In this document: positions 1 through 9,128 of the stretch, piece by piece | Position numbering within the stretch: position 1 is the stretch's first letter | Layout of the letters: each line of letters opens with the position of its first letter | Assembly: GCA_031292615.1 (NCBI GenBank) | Contig: JARLGT010000102.1 | Location: forward strand, 1-44,256 | Source: Coriobacteriia bacterium | GTDB taxonomy: Bacteria; Actinomycetota; Coriobacteriia; Anaerosomatales; JAAXUF01 | DNA: 44,256 bases | Direction: 5' to 3' | Position numbers and translations under genes: made by a program | Notes under the pieces: generated by a model | What the model was told of the DNA's origin: nothing | Databases searched by the model: none | What the model saw: the letters and a program-made list of their open reading frames with translations, nothing else

Positions 1-1177
1 CCGCGCTAGCGACGGGAACCCCCGAGCTTACCCCCGCTTCCAGCGCCTCGACCCTCTCCGCGAGCGCCTCGAGCGTCATCTCCCCTTGCGGCCGCGCCAT
101 GCGAGTCAGCGCCACCTCAAGGGACAGCCGCTGGTCGCTGCTCCACCGCATCTCGGCGCCAAGCTCGCCGAGCAGATCGAGCACGCGCGAGAGCCGGTCG
201 GGGCCGCCGAACTCGGCCGTCTGCGCCGAGAGTTGTGCGAGCTCGTCGGAGCCGGCGTCAACGACGCCTTGGCCGTCACCGACGGCGGCGATTACGTACA
301 GGTTGCGGACGTGGCCCGTCAGCTCGCGAACGAACTCGGCCAGGTCGGTGCCTTCCTCGGCGAAGCGCGCCACCCAGCGGAACAGACCCGCGATATCTCG
401 GCGGGCGATCAGGCCAGCAATCTCGAACAGCTGTGCCGTGTCGACCTCGCCCAAAAGTCCCTCGACATCGTTCAGGCCGATGTGGCCGGCCGTGAACGAG
501 GCGAGCTGCTCGAGCGTGGTGATGGCGTCGCGCATCCCGCCCGCGGCGTGGCGCGCGATAAGCGTGAGCGCGGCGTCGGGGACGTCGAAGCCTTCACCAT
601 CGGCGATCACTCGCAGGCGACCGGCGATGTCGTCGATGCTGATGCGCCGGAAGTCGAAGCGCTGGCAGCGCGACTGGATGGTCTCGGGCACCTTGTGCGG
701 GTGGGTAGTGGCCATGATGAAGACGACGTGGCTCGGCGGCTCTTCGAGCGTCTTGAGCAGCGCGTTGAACGCCGCCGTCGAGAGCATGTGGACCTCGTCG
801 ATGATGTAGACCTTATAGCGCCCACGCTGCGGCGCGAAGTTCACGCGGCCGATGATCTCCTCGCGGACGTTGTCCACCCCAGTGCGCGATGCCGCGTCGA
901 GCTCGTAGACGTCTGGGTGACGACCCTCGGCGATCTCGATGCAGTCGTCGCAGGTGCCATCGGGCTCGCCCGTGGGGCCTTTCTCGCAGTCCAGCGCCTT
1001 GGCCAGAATGCGGGCGGTCGTGGTCTTGCCGGTGCCGCGCGGGCCTGTGAACAGATAGGCGTGGGCGACCGTGCCGTCGGCCACAGCGTTCTTCAGCGTG
1101 CGCTCGATATGCTCCTGGCCGACGACGTCGCCGAAGGTCTGCGGGCGGTACTTGCGATAGAGAGACTGGTGCGCCAC
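1..1177 (-). CDS. dnaX: DNA polymerase III subunit gamma/tau (5' part; 3' end outside window)
   Basis: Clamp-loader ATPase of the replisome. The minus frame stays open from a GTG at 1177 to the window edge and gives 392 residues, so the C-terminal tau region is missing. Visible parts are the N-terminal SLYRKYRP block, Walker A GPRGTGKT (residues 45-52), Walker B/DEXX in YIIDEVHML, and the QSRC sensor motif. The start is supported by GAAAGG seven bases upstream; no open reading frame was called here because the gene runs off the edge. One oddity: the zinc module normally has four Cys, but here residue 73 is Asp (C64, D73, C76, C79). A dnaX/ffs neighbourhood is common in bacteria, which fits the SRP RNA 1.5 kb away. 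Identity is near certain. Confidence 0.97.
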   Translation of the reverse strand, partial: MAHQSLYRKYRPQTFGDVVGQEHIERTLKNAVADGTVAHAYLFTGPRGTGKTTTARILAKALDCEKGPTGEPDGTCDDCIEIAEGRHPDVYELDAASRTGVDNVREEIIGRVNFAPQRGRYKVYIIDEVHMLSTAAFNALLKTLEEPPSHVVFIMATTHPHKVPETIQSRCQRFDFRRISIDDIAGRLRVIADGEGFDVPDAALTLIARHAAGGMRDAITTLEQLASFTAGHIGLNDVEGLLGEVDTAQLFEIAGLIARRDIAGLFRWVARFAEEGTDLAEFVRELTGHVRNLYVIAAVGDGQGVVDAGSDELAQLSAQTAEFGGPDRLSRVLDLLGELGAEMRWSSDQRLSLEVALTRMARPQGEMTLEALAERVEALEAGVSSGVPVASA

Positions 1178-1214
1178 AAGGGGCCTTTCGCTACGAGCGT
1201 GGAATCCGCCGAGA

Positions 1215-1220
1215 AGTATA
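1215..1220 (-). promoter_or_regulatory. -10 box of dnaX
   Basis: TATACT on the minus strand, about 38 bases before the dnaX GTG, which predicts a leader of roughly 30 nt. It is the same hexamer as in the ffs promoter. No convincing -35 sits 16-18 bases upstream. Confidence 0.5.
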
Positions 1221-1330
1221 CAGTCCGAGGCCGACATCGGAGCGACTCGCTCGCGGCGCCTAGGTGACGATGCCGGCGAAAGGGTATCGTTGCCGAGGCT
1301 GGCGAGCTCGACACCGAGGAGGCAACCCGC

Positions 1331-2629
1331 GTGACAGATCTGCGCCCCGGGACGCCGAGGCGGCCCTCCGCGGCTACGTCTCTAGTCCCTCTTCGCTGGC
1401 GTGACCACGCTCCTCTCGTCGCCGCCGCGCTGGCGATGCAGAGCGTGGCCTGGCTGCTGATCGTCGGTGTGGCGGACATCGCCCGGGACTCGTACGGCTT
1501 CTTCTCTTTCAGCGACATCGCCGGGACCTACTACCCCTACGCGATTCGTATGGCGGGCGGCATGGCCGCGTATCGCGACTTCTTCATCGAGTACCCGCCA
1601 CTGTTCGTTCCGCTCCTCGCCGCGCTCGGCAACCCTGGATCGCAATCCGACTTTCTCATGCGGTTTGCGGCGCTGATGGTCGTCTTCATGCTGGCAGCGG
1701 GCGTTGTGACCGCGCTTGCCGCGGTGGACGACCGCTCTTCTCGGCGACCGTACGTGGTGGCCTCGGTCTTCTCGGCGCTTGTGCTGGCCCTCGGGCCGAT
1801 CACGGCGAACCGCTACGACGCGGTGGTCGCCCTCGTGCTTGCGCTCGCGCTGCTGTTCACGATGCGCGAAGACTGGGAGCTCGCGGGCGTCGCGCTGGGC
1901 GTTGGCTTCGCGCTCAAGATCACGCCCGCGATGCTGGTGCCGCTCGTGCTGATGCTTGCCCCTGCGCGCCGAGCGCTCCGCGCGCTTGCAGGGTTCTCGG
2001 TGGCGGCCCTGCTTCCGTTCCTCTGGGTGTTCTTGCTGGGCGGGGAGTCCGGGGCTAGGCTCGCCGAGATGATCGGCTACCACCTCACGCGACCGCTCGA
2101 GATCGAAAGCGTGATGGCGACAGGGCTGTGGATCGGTCGGCTCGCAGGCCCGAAGCTTGACGTCGTGACCGGCTCGGGCTCGCAGGTGATCGTCTCGCAA
2201 GCCGCCGTGACGATCGCGAGCGTCTCGACGCTCGTGCTGCTGGGGGCGCTCGCCCTCACGTTCGCGCTCGTATGGCGTCGCCGCTCGGCGATCCTCGCCG
2301 ACAAACGCCTCGTCGCGCTCGCCTCTCTCGCCACGATGCTCGGCTCGCTCGTAGGCAGCAAGGTCCTCTCGCCGCAGTACTTCGTGTGGATCATCCCTGC
2401 GGCTGCGCTGGTCGCGGTGGACAGAAAGGTGCTGGGCGTGATTCTGGCGCTCGGCCTGCTGGGAACGCACGTGCTCTTCCCCGCCAACTACCTCGCGTTC
2501 GCCTACGACCAGCTTCCCGGTCCGATACTCCTCGTCATCGTGCGCAACCTGCTGGTTCTCGGCTCGTTCGCGCTGAGTCTCTGGTACCTCTGGTCGCTGC
2601 CTCGTGTCGAGCAGACAGCAGACGCGTAG
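1331..2629 (+). CDS. polytopic membrane glycosyltransferase, GT87/DUF2029-like
   Basis: A 432-residue integral membrane protein with about ten hydrophobic helices. The N-terminal loop carries DFFIEYPPLF, and the middle has RYDAV followed by GVALGVGFALKITPAMLVPL. This arrangement is typical of GT-C fold, polyprenol-phosphate-mannose dependent mannosyltransferases (GT87/DUF2029). Such enzymes add sugars on the outer face of the membrane using a lipid-linked donor. The GTG start is preceded by GAGGAGG at good spacing. It is divergent from dnaX and has no glycan-synthesis neighbours, so the acceptor cannot be deduced. The family call rests on pattern memory; the membrane topology is clear from sequence. 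Confidence 0.7.
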   Translation: MTDLRPGTPRRPSAATSLVPLRWRDHAPLVAAALAMQSVAWLLIVGVADIARDSYGFFSFSDIAGTYYPYAIRMAGGMAAYRDFFIEYPPLFVPLLAALGNPGSQSDFLMRFAALMVVFMLAAGVVTALAAVDDRSSRRPYVVASVFSALVLALGPITANRYDAVVALVLALALLFTMREDWELAGVALGVGFALKITPAMLVPLVLMLAPARRALRALAGFSVAALLPFLWVFLLGGESGARLAEMIGYHLTRPLEIESVMATGLWIGRLAGPKLDVVTGSGSQVIVSQAAVTIASVSTLVLLGALALTFALVWRRRSAILADKRLVALASLATMLGSLVGSKVLSPQYFVWIIPAAALVAVDRKVLGVILALGLLGTHVLFPANYLAFAYDQLPGPILLVIVRNLLVLGSFALSLWYLWSLPRVEQTADA

Positions 2630-2667
2630 CAGGCGCGTAGCGTCGGGTGGCAACGAAAGCGCGCCGC

Positions 2668-2785
<118 letters not shown>

Positions 2786-2791
2786 GACGCC

Positions 2792-2821
2792 GAGTATACG
2801 ACGCCTCGCCCTGATGCGTCA
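2792..2821 (-). promoter_or_regulatory. promoter of ffs
   Basis: On the minus strand, GTGACG (2816-2821, cf. TTGACA) is followed by an 18-base spacer and TATACT (2792-2797). Transcription would start near 2785. The DEAD-box helicase promoter uses the same -35 sequence. Confidence 0.65.
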
Positions 2822-2919
2822 CGTGCAGCGGCCGTTTGCCCGGTGGGAATGCACTGGTTGTGAGGTTCGGCTTGCCGCCGACACCGAATGCGAGTCCCTT
2901 CGAGCTGAGGAGTCACGCC

Positions 2920-4122
2920 ATGGAGATTGTCGATCGCACCGTATTCGCCGCGCTCGCGGGCCACCACGGTCGGCCTGCTGTATCGATCTACCTGCCCACC
3001 CATCGGGCCGGCGCCCCCAAGGAGCAAGACGCTCTGCGCCTGAAGAACCTGCTTGCCTCGGCGGCCGCCTCGCTCATCGACGACGGCATGCGCCTGCCCG
3101 AGGCCGCTTTGCTGCTCTCCCGAGCCGAAGCCTTGCTCGACGAGCCCTCGTTCTGGCGCGAAATGGGCGACGGCCTGGCGCTCTTCATCGACGCAGCCGA
3201 GACCCACATCTACCGAGTCGATACGCCTCTGCCAGAGCAGGTTGTGGTGGGGGGCCGTTTCTACGTGCGACCGCTCGCGCTTGCCTATCGCGGCAACGAG
3301 GAGTTCTTCGCACTCGCGTTTGACCGCGGAACCGCGCGGCTGTTCTCCGGCGACCGCGCGCACATCGCGGAACTGCCGCTCGATGCGTCGATCGCCTCGT
3401 TCTCCGAGGTAACCAAGTACGACGAGCGTGAGGAGTCGTTGCAGTTCACCACCCATGCGAGCCCCGAGTCGATCACCGGCACCGGAGCAGCGATCGGCCA
3501 GTTCCACGGGCACGGCGGCGAGAACATCGACAAGAACGAGCTCGCAAGATTCGCTGCCGGTCTCGACAAGGCCGTTGTCGGCATCGTCGGCGCCGAGAAC
3601 ACGGTGCCGCTGGTGCTGCTGGGGGTCGACTATCAGTTGGCCGCCTACCGCAGCGTCAACACCTACCACAACCTCGTCGCCGAGCAGGTCCTCGGCGCGA
3701 CCGACGAGCTTTCCGACAAGTCGGTGCACGCCAAGGCGCTCCAGGCGCTGGCGCCTCGATTCGCCGACGCGGTGGACACGGACTTGGTCGAACTGCGCGA
3801 GAAGTCGAGCGCTCTAGTGTCGACCGATCCGGCCGAGATCGTTTCGGCGGCGGCATCGGGACGCGTCAAGACACTCTTCTTTGACCAGTCGACGGGGCCC
3901 TTCGGGCAGTTCGACCGCAAGCTGTTCGCGGTCAGTTCCGTATGCAGCGCCGCTCCGCGCTATCTGCGCGAGTCTGGCGATGGCGAGGCTGCTGCGGCGG
4001 AATGCGGCTGGGACTTGGTCGACCTGGCGGCCGCCGAGACCGTGCTGCACGGCGGCGCGATACACGCGTTTGCCGGCGAGGATGCGCCGGTCAGTGGAGT
4101 GGCGGCCGTGCTGCGCTACTGA
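2920..4122 (+). CDS. bacterial archaeo-eukaryotic release factor (baeRF)-family protein
   Basis: A 400-residue soluble protein. The N-terminus has SIYLPTHRAG followed by QDALRLKNLL, a pattern I associate with baeRF families (bacterial relatives of eRF1/Pelota), which are predicted to act at the ribosome in termination, rescue or stress. FHGHGGEN at residues 195-202 lies where the eRF1 GGQ loop would be, but the Gln is absent, so peptidyl-tRNA hydrolysis by the canonical mechanism is not assured. An in-frame upstream ATG at 2836 would add 28 residues. I chose 2920 because GAGGAG lies at correct spacing and the conserved region begins right after. The gene is divergent from ffs. The subfamily is not certain. 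Confidence 0.72.
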   Translation: MEIVDRTVFAALAGHHGRPAVSIYLPTHRAGAPKEQDALRLKNLLASAAASLIDDGMRLPEAALLLSRAEALLDEPSFWREMGDGLALFIDAAETHIYRVDTPLPEQVVVGGRFYVRPLALAYRGNEEFFALAFDRGTARLFSGDRAHIAELPLDASIASFSEVTKYDEREESLQFTTHASPESITGTGAAIGQFHGHGGENIDKNELARFAAGLDKAVVGIVGAENTVPLVLLGVDYQLAAYRSVNTYHNLVAEQVLGATDELSDKSVHAKALQALAPRFADAVDTDLVELREKSSALVSTDPAEIVSAAASGRVKTLFFDQSTGPFGQFDRKLFAVSSVCSAAPRYLRESGDGEAAAAECGWDLVDLAAAETVLHGGAIHAFAGEDAPVSGVAAVLRY

Positions 4123-4150
4123 CGCGGGCGCTCGCATAGAGCACGACTCC

Positions 4151-4172
4151 GGGGCCGCCTTCGGGCGGCCCC
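4151..4172. terminator. terminator-like hairpin between convergent genes
   Basis: GGGGCCGCC-TTCG-GGCGGCCCC is a perfect 9-bp stem with a UUCG-type tetraloop, placed between the ends of the baeRF and DedA genes. It can fold on either strand. There is no U-tract, which is common in high-GC actinobacteria. Confidence 0.65.
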
Positions 4173-4188
4173 ACGCGTGTGGCGCGAC

Positions 4189-4866
4189 CTACTCGGCGGG
4201 CTGCTCGGCGGAGTGGGACGACGTGCGCGACCTGACCGCGTGGACGACACTCGGCGCCAAGGTGACCAGAATGATCGCGATCACGATCACCTCGAAGTGC
4301 TTCTGCACGAACGGGATTCCGCCGAGAAACCAGCCGGCACCGATGCACAGCGTGATCCATGCGGCGCTGCCCAACGCTGAGAACGAGACGAACCGGCCCC
4401 ACTTCATGCGGCCCACACCCGCCATGAACGGCGCATAGGTGCGGATGATCGGGAAGAACCGCGCCAGCGAGATGGTCTTGCCACCGTGCTTGCGGAAGAA
4501 GTCTTGCGTGCGCTCGATGTACTCGGGCTTCATGACTCCGCTGATCTTGCCCGAGTCGATGATCGCGTGTCCGAAGAAGCGCCCGATCAGGTAGTTGGCG
4601 TTGTCGCCGAGCAGAGCGGCGGCGAATACCACAGCCCAAAGCGCCCAGACGTTGAGTTGCGCGTGTCCCAACGCAGGGGATGCAAGGACGCCAGCGGCGA
4701 ACAGAAGCGAGTCGCCCGGAAGGAACGGTGTGACCACCAGTCCGGTCTCGCAGAAGATGATGAGAAACAGGATGCCGTAGATCCACACGCCGTACGCCGC
4801 CGTGAGGTACTGCAGCGTCGCCAGCGTGTTGGTAAGCAGTCCGATGAGCATGTGGAACAGGTCCAT
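4189..4866 (-). CDS. DedA family membrane protein
   Basis: A 225-residue membrane protein with the DedA/SNARE-associated core: FCETGLVVTPFLPGDSLLF near residue 45, GDNANYLIGR in the middle, then KHGGKTISLARFFPIIRTYAPFMAG. The acidic ETG..PFLPGD and R-x3-P-x2-R signatures are intact. DedA proteins support envelope integrity, proton-dependent homeostasis and, in some bacteria, recycling of polyprenyl-phosphate carriers. The ATG at 4866 has GGAGG at good spacing; the frame is open further upstream, but that part is not family-like. It is divergent from the nitroreductase gene. Confidence 0.92.
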   Translation of the reverse strand: MDLFHMLIGLLTNTLATLQYLTAAYGVWIYGILFLIIFCETGLVVTPFLPGDSLLFAAGVLASPALGHAQLNVWALWAVVFAAALLGDNANYLIGRFFGHAIIDSGKISGVMKPEYIERTQDFFRKHGGKTISLARFFPIIRTYAPFMAGVGRMKWGRFVSFSALGSAAWITLCIGAGWFLGGIPFVQKHFEVIVIAIILVTLAPSVVHAVRSRTSSHSAEQPAE

Positions 4867-5005
4867 GATCCTCCGATCGCGTCGCAGCCGCGTGCTGCCG
4901 ACGCGCGCAGAAGCATACCGCATGGCACCGACATGGTCGCGCACCTGGCGCTGGGTTATCCCACGGGTAGAATCTCATTCGACCCCGCCCGCCGAGAGGA
5001 CCAGC

Positions 5006-5845
5006 GTGACTGACGCTTCCCTGCCCGACCCCGCGAACACACTGCTGTCCGAGTACGCAGCCGAGTGGCTCGGCGCTGCTTCGCGCAGGCGGTCGCGCCG
5101 GGCCTTCGAGCCGACCGACGCCGAACCATCCAGGCTCGCGCGGTTGAGCACGCTGTGCGATGAGTGGCATCCGTATCCCGACGCGCGAGTCGTGCTAGTC
5201 GCGCATCCGGCGATCGACATCTTCACCGGCATCGTCGGCTCCTACGGCAAGGTCAAAGGCGCGCCTCACGTGCTCGTCTTCATCGGCGACGAACGCACCG
5301 AGTTCACCGATCAACACGTTGGCTATACAGGCGAGGCAATCGTGCTGGAAGCCACCGTTCTGGGATTGGCGACGTGTTGGGTCGGCGGCTTCTTCAGCGC
5401 GAAGCGGGTGGCCCAGATAGTTGAGCTCGGCCCCGGTGAGCGCGCCTACGCCGTCTCCCCGCTCGGCACGCCATTGAATAGCGACAGCCTCGTTGAGCGC
5501 ACGATGGCCGGGATGGCGGGGGCGCGCAAGCGAAAGCGTGTTACCGAGATCGCACCCGGTATCGAGCAGGGCGACTGGCCAACCTGGGCCGTAGCGGCCG
5601 TCGAGACGGCGCGCGTGGCACCGTCCGCGATGAACCGACAGCCGTGGCGTTTCCGGTTCGAGGACGGTGGGCTGGTCATCGCCAAAGACGCGCCGTTCGA
5701 GACCCCGAAGGTCACCAAGCGCTTCGACATCGGCATCGCGATGCTGCACGTCGAACTGGCGGCCCATGCGCACGGCCTTACCGGTCGCTGGACCGACCTC
5801 GTGGGCAGCGACGTAGCTCGTTTCGACCCGGATACCAGCCGATGA
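5006..5845 (+). CDS. nitroreductase, TM1586 (putative TM nitroreductase) type
   Basis: A 279-residue FMN-dependent oxidoreductase-like protein built from two pseudo-repeated halves, as in the Thermotoga TM1586-type nitroreductases. The N-terminal SRRRSRRAFEP resembles the FMN-phosphate-binding R-x-S-x-R-x-F block. Residues near 205-215 give APSAMNRQPWRF, the typical A-P-S-x-x-N-x-Q-P-W flavin signature. The GTG start is preceded by GAGAGGA. Its TGA stop overlaps the next gene's ATG by four bases (ATGA), so the two are probably translationally coupled. The natural substrate is unknown. Confidence 0.85.
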   Translation: MTDASLPDPANTLLSEYAAEWLGAASRRRSRRAFEPTDAEPSRLARLSTLCDEWHPYPDARVVLVAHPAIDIFTGIVGSYGKVKGAPHVLVFIGDERTEFTDQHVGYTGEAIVLEATVLGLATCWVGGFFSAKRVAQIVELGPGERAYAVSPLGTPLNSDSLVERTMAGMAGARKRKRVTEIAPGIEQGDWPTWAVAAVETARVAPSAMNRQPWRFRFEDGGLVIAKDAPFETPKVTKRFDIGIAMLHVELAAHAHGLTGRWTDLVGSDVARFDPDTSR

Positions 5846-6606
5846 GCCCGCAGCGGAAGCGAGCGCTCGTCTGGCTGCTCGGCACAGTGCTCGTCGTCGC
5901 CCTGCTCGGAGCTGCAGCCGGTGTGTGGTGGGGCACGCATCCGCTCGGCCCGACCCAAAGCGCACTGGCGGCACTTGTGAGTGACAGCTCGGTGCAGGTC
6001 ACTCACGCCGCAGACGGCTGGGAGTTCGCGCCGCCGAGCGGCGAGCCGAGCTCGGCGTTGGTGTTCTATCCGGGCGGGCACCTCGATGCCCGCAGCTACG
6101 CACCGTACGCTCGAGCCGTCGCGGCTCGCGGCTACCTCGTCGTCATCCCTGTGATGCCGCTGTCTCTGGCGGTCTTGGCGCCCGACTCGGCCAGTGCCGT
6201 GATCTCGGCGCACCCGAAGGTGGCACGTTGGACGATCGGTGGGCACTCGCTTGGTGGCGTAATGGCCGCGTCGTATGCGGCCAAGCACGCCAACTCGATT
6301 CGAGGTCTCATCCTGCTGGCGGCGTACCCGCCGTCCGGCGCGGAGCTGCGGCTGATGGGAATCGTCGCGCTGACGCAGGTGGGCACGCTAGACACCGTCA
6401 TCAATCGCGCGAACCTGGCCGCTGGGCTCAAGCAGCTACCAGAGTCGGCGGCCTACGAGCAGTTGCAGGGCGGTAACCACGCGCAGTTCGGCGACTACGG
6501 ACTGCAGCCAGGAGACAACCCACATCCGACCATGCCCGCCGCCGAGCAGCTTCGGCGTGCCGCAAGCGGAACCGCCAAGGTACTGGCAGACGTGGCCGCG
6601 AGGTAG
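5842..6606 (+). CDS. membrane-anchored alpha/beta hydrolase (Abhydrolase_5 type)
   Basis: A 254-residue protein. One N-terminal hydrophobic helix (residues about 9-30, after MSPQRKR) acts as a signal anchor and puts the domain outside the membrane. The hydrolase domain has the nucleophile elbow GHSLGG, a likely catalytic Asp in VGTLDTV, and the catalytic His in GGNHAQFGDYG. The whole block YPGGHLDARSY...GGNHAQFGDYGLQPGD fits the alpha/beta hydrolase family 5. It overlaps the nitroreductase by ATGA and has no Shine-Dalgarno of its own, so translation probably depends on that gene. The substrate is unknown. Confidence 0.87.
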   Translation: MSPQRKRALVWLLGTVLVVALLGAAAGVWWGTHPLGPTQSALAALVSDSSVQVTHAADGWEFAPPSGEPSSALVFYPGGHLDARSYAPYARAVAARGYLVVIPVMPLSLAVLAPDSASAVISAHPKVARWTIGGHSLGGVMAASYAAKHANSIRGLILLAAYPPSGAELRLMGIVALTQVGTLDTVINRANLAAGLKQLPESAAYEQLQGGNHAQFGDYGLQPGDNPHPTMPAAEQLRRAASGTAKVLADVAAR

Positions 6607-6754
6607 GCGCCTGGCGATGCGTCGCCGTTGCATATCCATAGCTCTTAATGCCGAAAACACACGCCCATCACACATGAAACCGACCGGTCAGGCCCAATGA
6701 CGTGAGTAGGGCCAGCTCGGGGGTACGTTCTGTCACGACGAAAGGGAGTCACAG

Positions 6755-7804
6755 GTGCGGGTCGTCATAGCAGGAGGTAACGGGTTTATCGGCAGGGAGC
6801 TGACCAGTCAGCTCTGCGCGGCCGGCCACGAGGTCGTGTGGCTGTCGCACAAGCCGGGAAGCCGCCACGTCCCTGAAGGCGTCCGTGAGCTTGCGTTCGA
6901 CCTCGATAGCCGCTCGCCCGAGTGGGCCGACGAGATCGTGGTGGCTGACGGCGTCGTCAACCTCTCTGGCTACCCGATCGCAAGCTACTGGACCTCCCGC
7001 AACCGGCCGCTCCTGCTTTCGAGCCGGCTCGACACGACCAACGCCTTAGTCAAGGCGATAGGCGCCGCGCCGAGAAGTTCGCGGCCGCGCGTCTACGTGG
7101 GCGCCAGCGCCGTCGGCATCTACGGCGAGTCGCGCGAACGCATGCTCAGCGAGGGCTCGCCTCTCGGCAACGACTTCCTCGCCCTGCTCGCCGTCGATTG
7201 GGAAGACGCCGCCCGCAGCGCCGAGGAGCTGGGTTGCCGAGTCGTCACCCTGCGCACCGGCATCGTGCTGGGCGACGAAGGGGTGCTGCCGCGGATGTTG
7301 AAACCGGCGCGGCTCTTCGTGGGCGGGCCTATCGGCGACGGGCGCCAGTGGGTGAGCTGGGTGCACATCGCCGACATCGCCGGGTTGTACCGCTTCGCGC
7401 TCGAACACGACGACGTGCGCGGCCCTCTTAACGCCGGCGCGCCCAACCCCGTAAGAATGGCGCAGCTTTCCGCCATGCTCGGGCGCGTCATCGGCAGGCC
7501 GTCGTGGCTGCCGGTACCGCTGGCCGCTCTCGAGATAGTGCTGGGCCCGGTCGCCGAGTACACCGTCATGAGCCAGCACATGTCCGCGGACAAGGCGCTC
7601 TCGCTAGGCTACGAGTTCCGCTTCCCCGAACTCGAAGGCGCGTTGCGCGACCTGGTCGGCAGGCCCGAAGTCGAGGCGACCACGGCGGCCGACGAGCCCC
7701 CGGCGGCGCCACCCGAGCCCCCATCCACGCTGAGGACTGTCGAGGCAGTTGTCGCCGACAGCCGACAGTCCGAATTGGACCAGTCGGCCACCGTTCAGAG
7801 CTGA
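6755..7804 (+). CDS. TIGR01777 family NAD(P)-binding epimerase
   Basis: A 349-residue member of the atypical SDR group (YfcH/SulA-like). It has the N-terminal Rossmann motif [10 protein letters not shown] (residues 7-16), VVNLSGYPI, the [12 protein letters not shown] helix, the ASAVGIYG strand and the family block LRTGIVLG...[17 protein letters not shown]. The family core ends near residue 300; the remaining tail of about 45 residues is rich in Pro, Ala and Glu and looks disordered. The GTG start has AAAGGGAG upstream. TIGR01777 proteins often turn up near cell-division or envelope genes, but the substrate is not established. Confidence 0.88.
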   Translation: MRVVIAGGNGFIGRELTSQLCAAGHEVVWLSHKPGSRHVPEGVRELAFDLDSRSPEWADEIVVADGVVNLSGYPIASYWTSRNRPLLLSSRLDTTNALVKAIGAAPRSSRPRVYVGASAVGIYGESRERMLSEGSPLGNDFLALLAVDWEDAARSAEELGCRVVTLRTGIVLGDEGVLPRMLKPARLFVGGPIGDGRQWVSWVHIADIAGLYRFALEHDDVRGPLNAGAPNPVRMAQLSAMLGRVIGRPSWLPVPLAALEIVLGPVAEYTVMSQHMSADKALSLGYEFRFPELEGALRDLVGRPEVEATTAADEPPAAPPEPPSTLRTVEAVVADSRQSELDQSATVQS

Positions 7805-7820
7805 CCGCGACGTCGCCCGC

Positions 7821-7849
7821 GTGACGCCTCGTGGCTGGTAGCGCATACT
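7821..7849 (+). promoter_or_regulatory. promoter of the DEAD-box helicase; probably leaderless
   Basis: GTGACG (7821-7826), 17-base spacer, CATACT (7844-7849), then exactly six bases before the ATG at 7856. Transcription would start at or within a base of the start codon. There is no Shine-Dalgarno. Confidence 0.6.
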
Positions 7850-7855
7850 AAGATC

Positions 7856-9079
7856 ATGACATTTCAAGAATTAGGGCTGAACGACGACCTTCTCGCAGCG
7901 GTCGAGAAGATGGGATACACCGAGCCGACCCCGATCCAGCTGGAATCGATTCCGCTGGTTCTAGAGGGACGTGACGTCGTTGCCGCAGCTCAAACTGGCA
8001 CCGGCAAGACCGCCGCTTTCACGCTGCCGCTCATGCAGCGTCTGGGGCTCGGACGCGGCAAGCCGCTCGCGCTCGTCATCTCCCCGACCCGCGAGCTCGC
8101 GCAGCAGATCGAGAAGGTCGCTGCCGTCGTTGGCGAGCACACGGGCCAGCGCACCTGCATCGTGGTCGGGGGCGTGGGGTACGAGCCGCAGGTCAAGAAG
8201 CTCAAGAGCGGCGTCGAGATTCTTGTTGCCACGCCGGGCCGCCTGATCGACTTGCAGCAGCGCGGCGATCTGGATCTCTCGGACGTGCGGGTCTTAGTGC
8301 TGGACGAGGCCGACCGCATGCTCGACATGGGCTTTTGGCCCAGCGTCCGCCGCATCCTTGCCTACCTGCCAGCCGAGCGCCAGAACCTCTTGTTCTCGGC
8401 GACGCTATCCGAAGACATCACCAACATCGTCGGCCGCATGCTTCACGATCCGGCCTACATCGAGATCGCCCACCGAGGCACCACGGCCGAGGGCGTCGAG
8501 CAGGCCATGATGCCGGTCGAGCAGTCGCAGAAGCCCGAGCTTCTCGCGGGTGTGCTGCAGCGTCGCGGCGCCGATCGCGTGCTCGTGTTCACGCGCACAA
8601 AGGCTCGCGCCGACATGCTCGAGACCATTCTCGTGCGCATGGGTATCAAGGTGGGCGTCATGCACGCCGACCGTGCTCAGGGTGCGCGCCAGGCCGCGCT
8701 CGAGGACTTCCGCGCCGGCAAGATGGAAGTGCTCATTGCGACCGACATCGTCGCTCGCGGAATCGACATCTCCGACATCAGCCACGTCATCAACTACGAC
8801 GTGCCCGAGAACCCTGAAGACTACGTCCACCGCATCGGCCGAACGGGCCGAGCTGGCGCAAGCGGCTACGCGCTGACGTTCGTGGGCCCGGACGAGATCG
8901 TTCAGATGCGCGAGATCGAGTACATGCTGGGCAAGCTGCTTCCGATGGAGGACCTCGAGGGTTTCCCCTACCGAGACGGCCGCATCATCCCGTTCGAGGG
9001 ACGGCCTGTCACCAAGAAGAAACGCTCGGTATTCGGTGGCAAGGTCAGCGGGTCTCGGCGAGGCAGCCGCAGGCTGTAA
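7856..9079 (+). CDS. DEAD-box ATP-dependent RNA helicase (RhlE-like)
   Basis: A 407-residue helicase with every core motif: Q motif (GYTEPTPIQ, residues 20-28), Walker A AQTGTGKT (45-52), PTRELA (77-82), TPGR (126-129), DEAD (150-153), SAT (181-183), ARGIDI and HRIGRTGR near 320. The C-terminal extension is short and basic (KKKR...GSRRGSRRL), a likely RNA-binding tail, as in RhlE or short CshA-type enzymes. It acts in RNA remodelling, ribosome assembly or decay. The mRNA appears leaderless, which would favour translation under stress such as cold; that last step is inference. Confidence 0.95.
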   Translation: MTFQELGLNDDLLAAVEKMGYTEPTPIQLESIPLVLEGRDVVAAAQTGTGKTAAFTLPLMQRLGLGRGKPLALVISPTRELAQQIEKVAAVVGEHTGQRTCIVVGGVGYEPQVKKLKSGVEILVATPGRLIDLQQRGDLDLSDVRVLVLDEADRMLDMGFWPSVRRILAYLPAERQNLLFSATLSEDITNIVGRMLHDPAYIEIAHRGTTAEGVEQAMMPVEQSQKPELLAGVLQRRGADRVLVFTRTKARADMLETILVRMGIKVGVMHADRAQGARQAALEDFRAGKMEVLIATDIVARGIDISDISHVINYDVPENPEDYVHRIGRTGRAGASGYALTFVGPDEIVQMREIEYMLGKLLPMEDLEGFPYRDGRIIPFEGRPVTKKKRSVFGGKVSGSRRGSRRL

Positions 9080-9128
9080 GCAGCAGCGTGGTCGCGGCGC
9101 GAGGCCCAACGGCGCTCCCCGATCGCAC

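Noticed and set aside
86-1267. Long plus-strand open frame opposite dnaX
   Set aside because: It is antisense to a clear dnaX reading frame, has no family signature, and arises from high GC content.
7734-7771. 8-bp inverted repeat (GGACTGTC / GACAGTCC) near the 3' end of the epimerase gene
   Set aside because: Within the coding tail, long loop, no U-tract; most likely chance in high-GC DNA.
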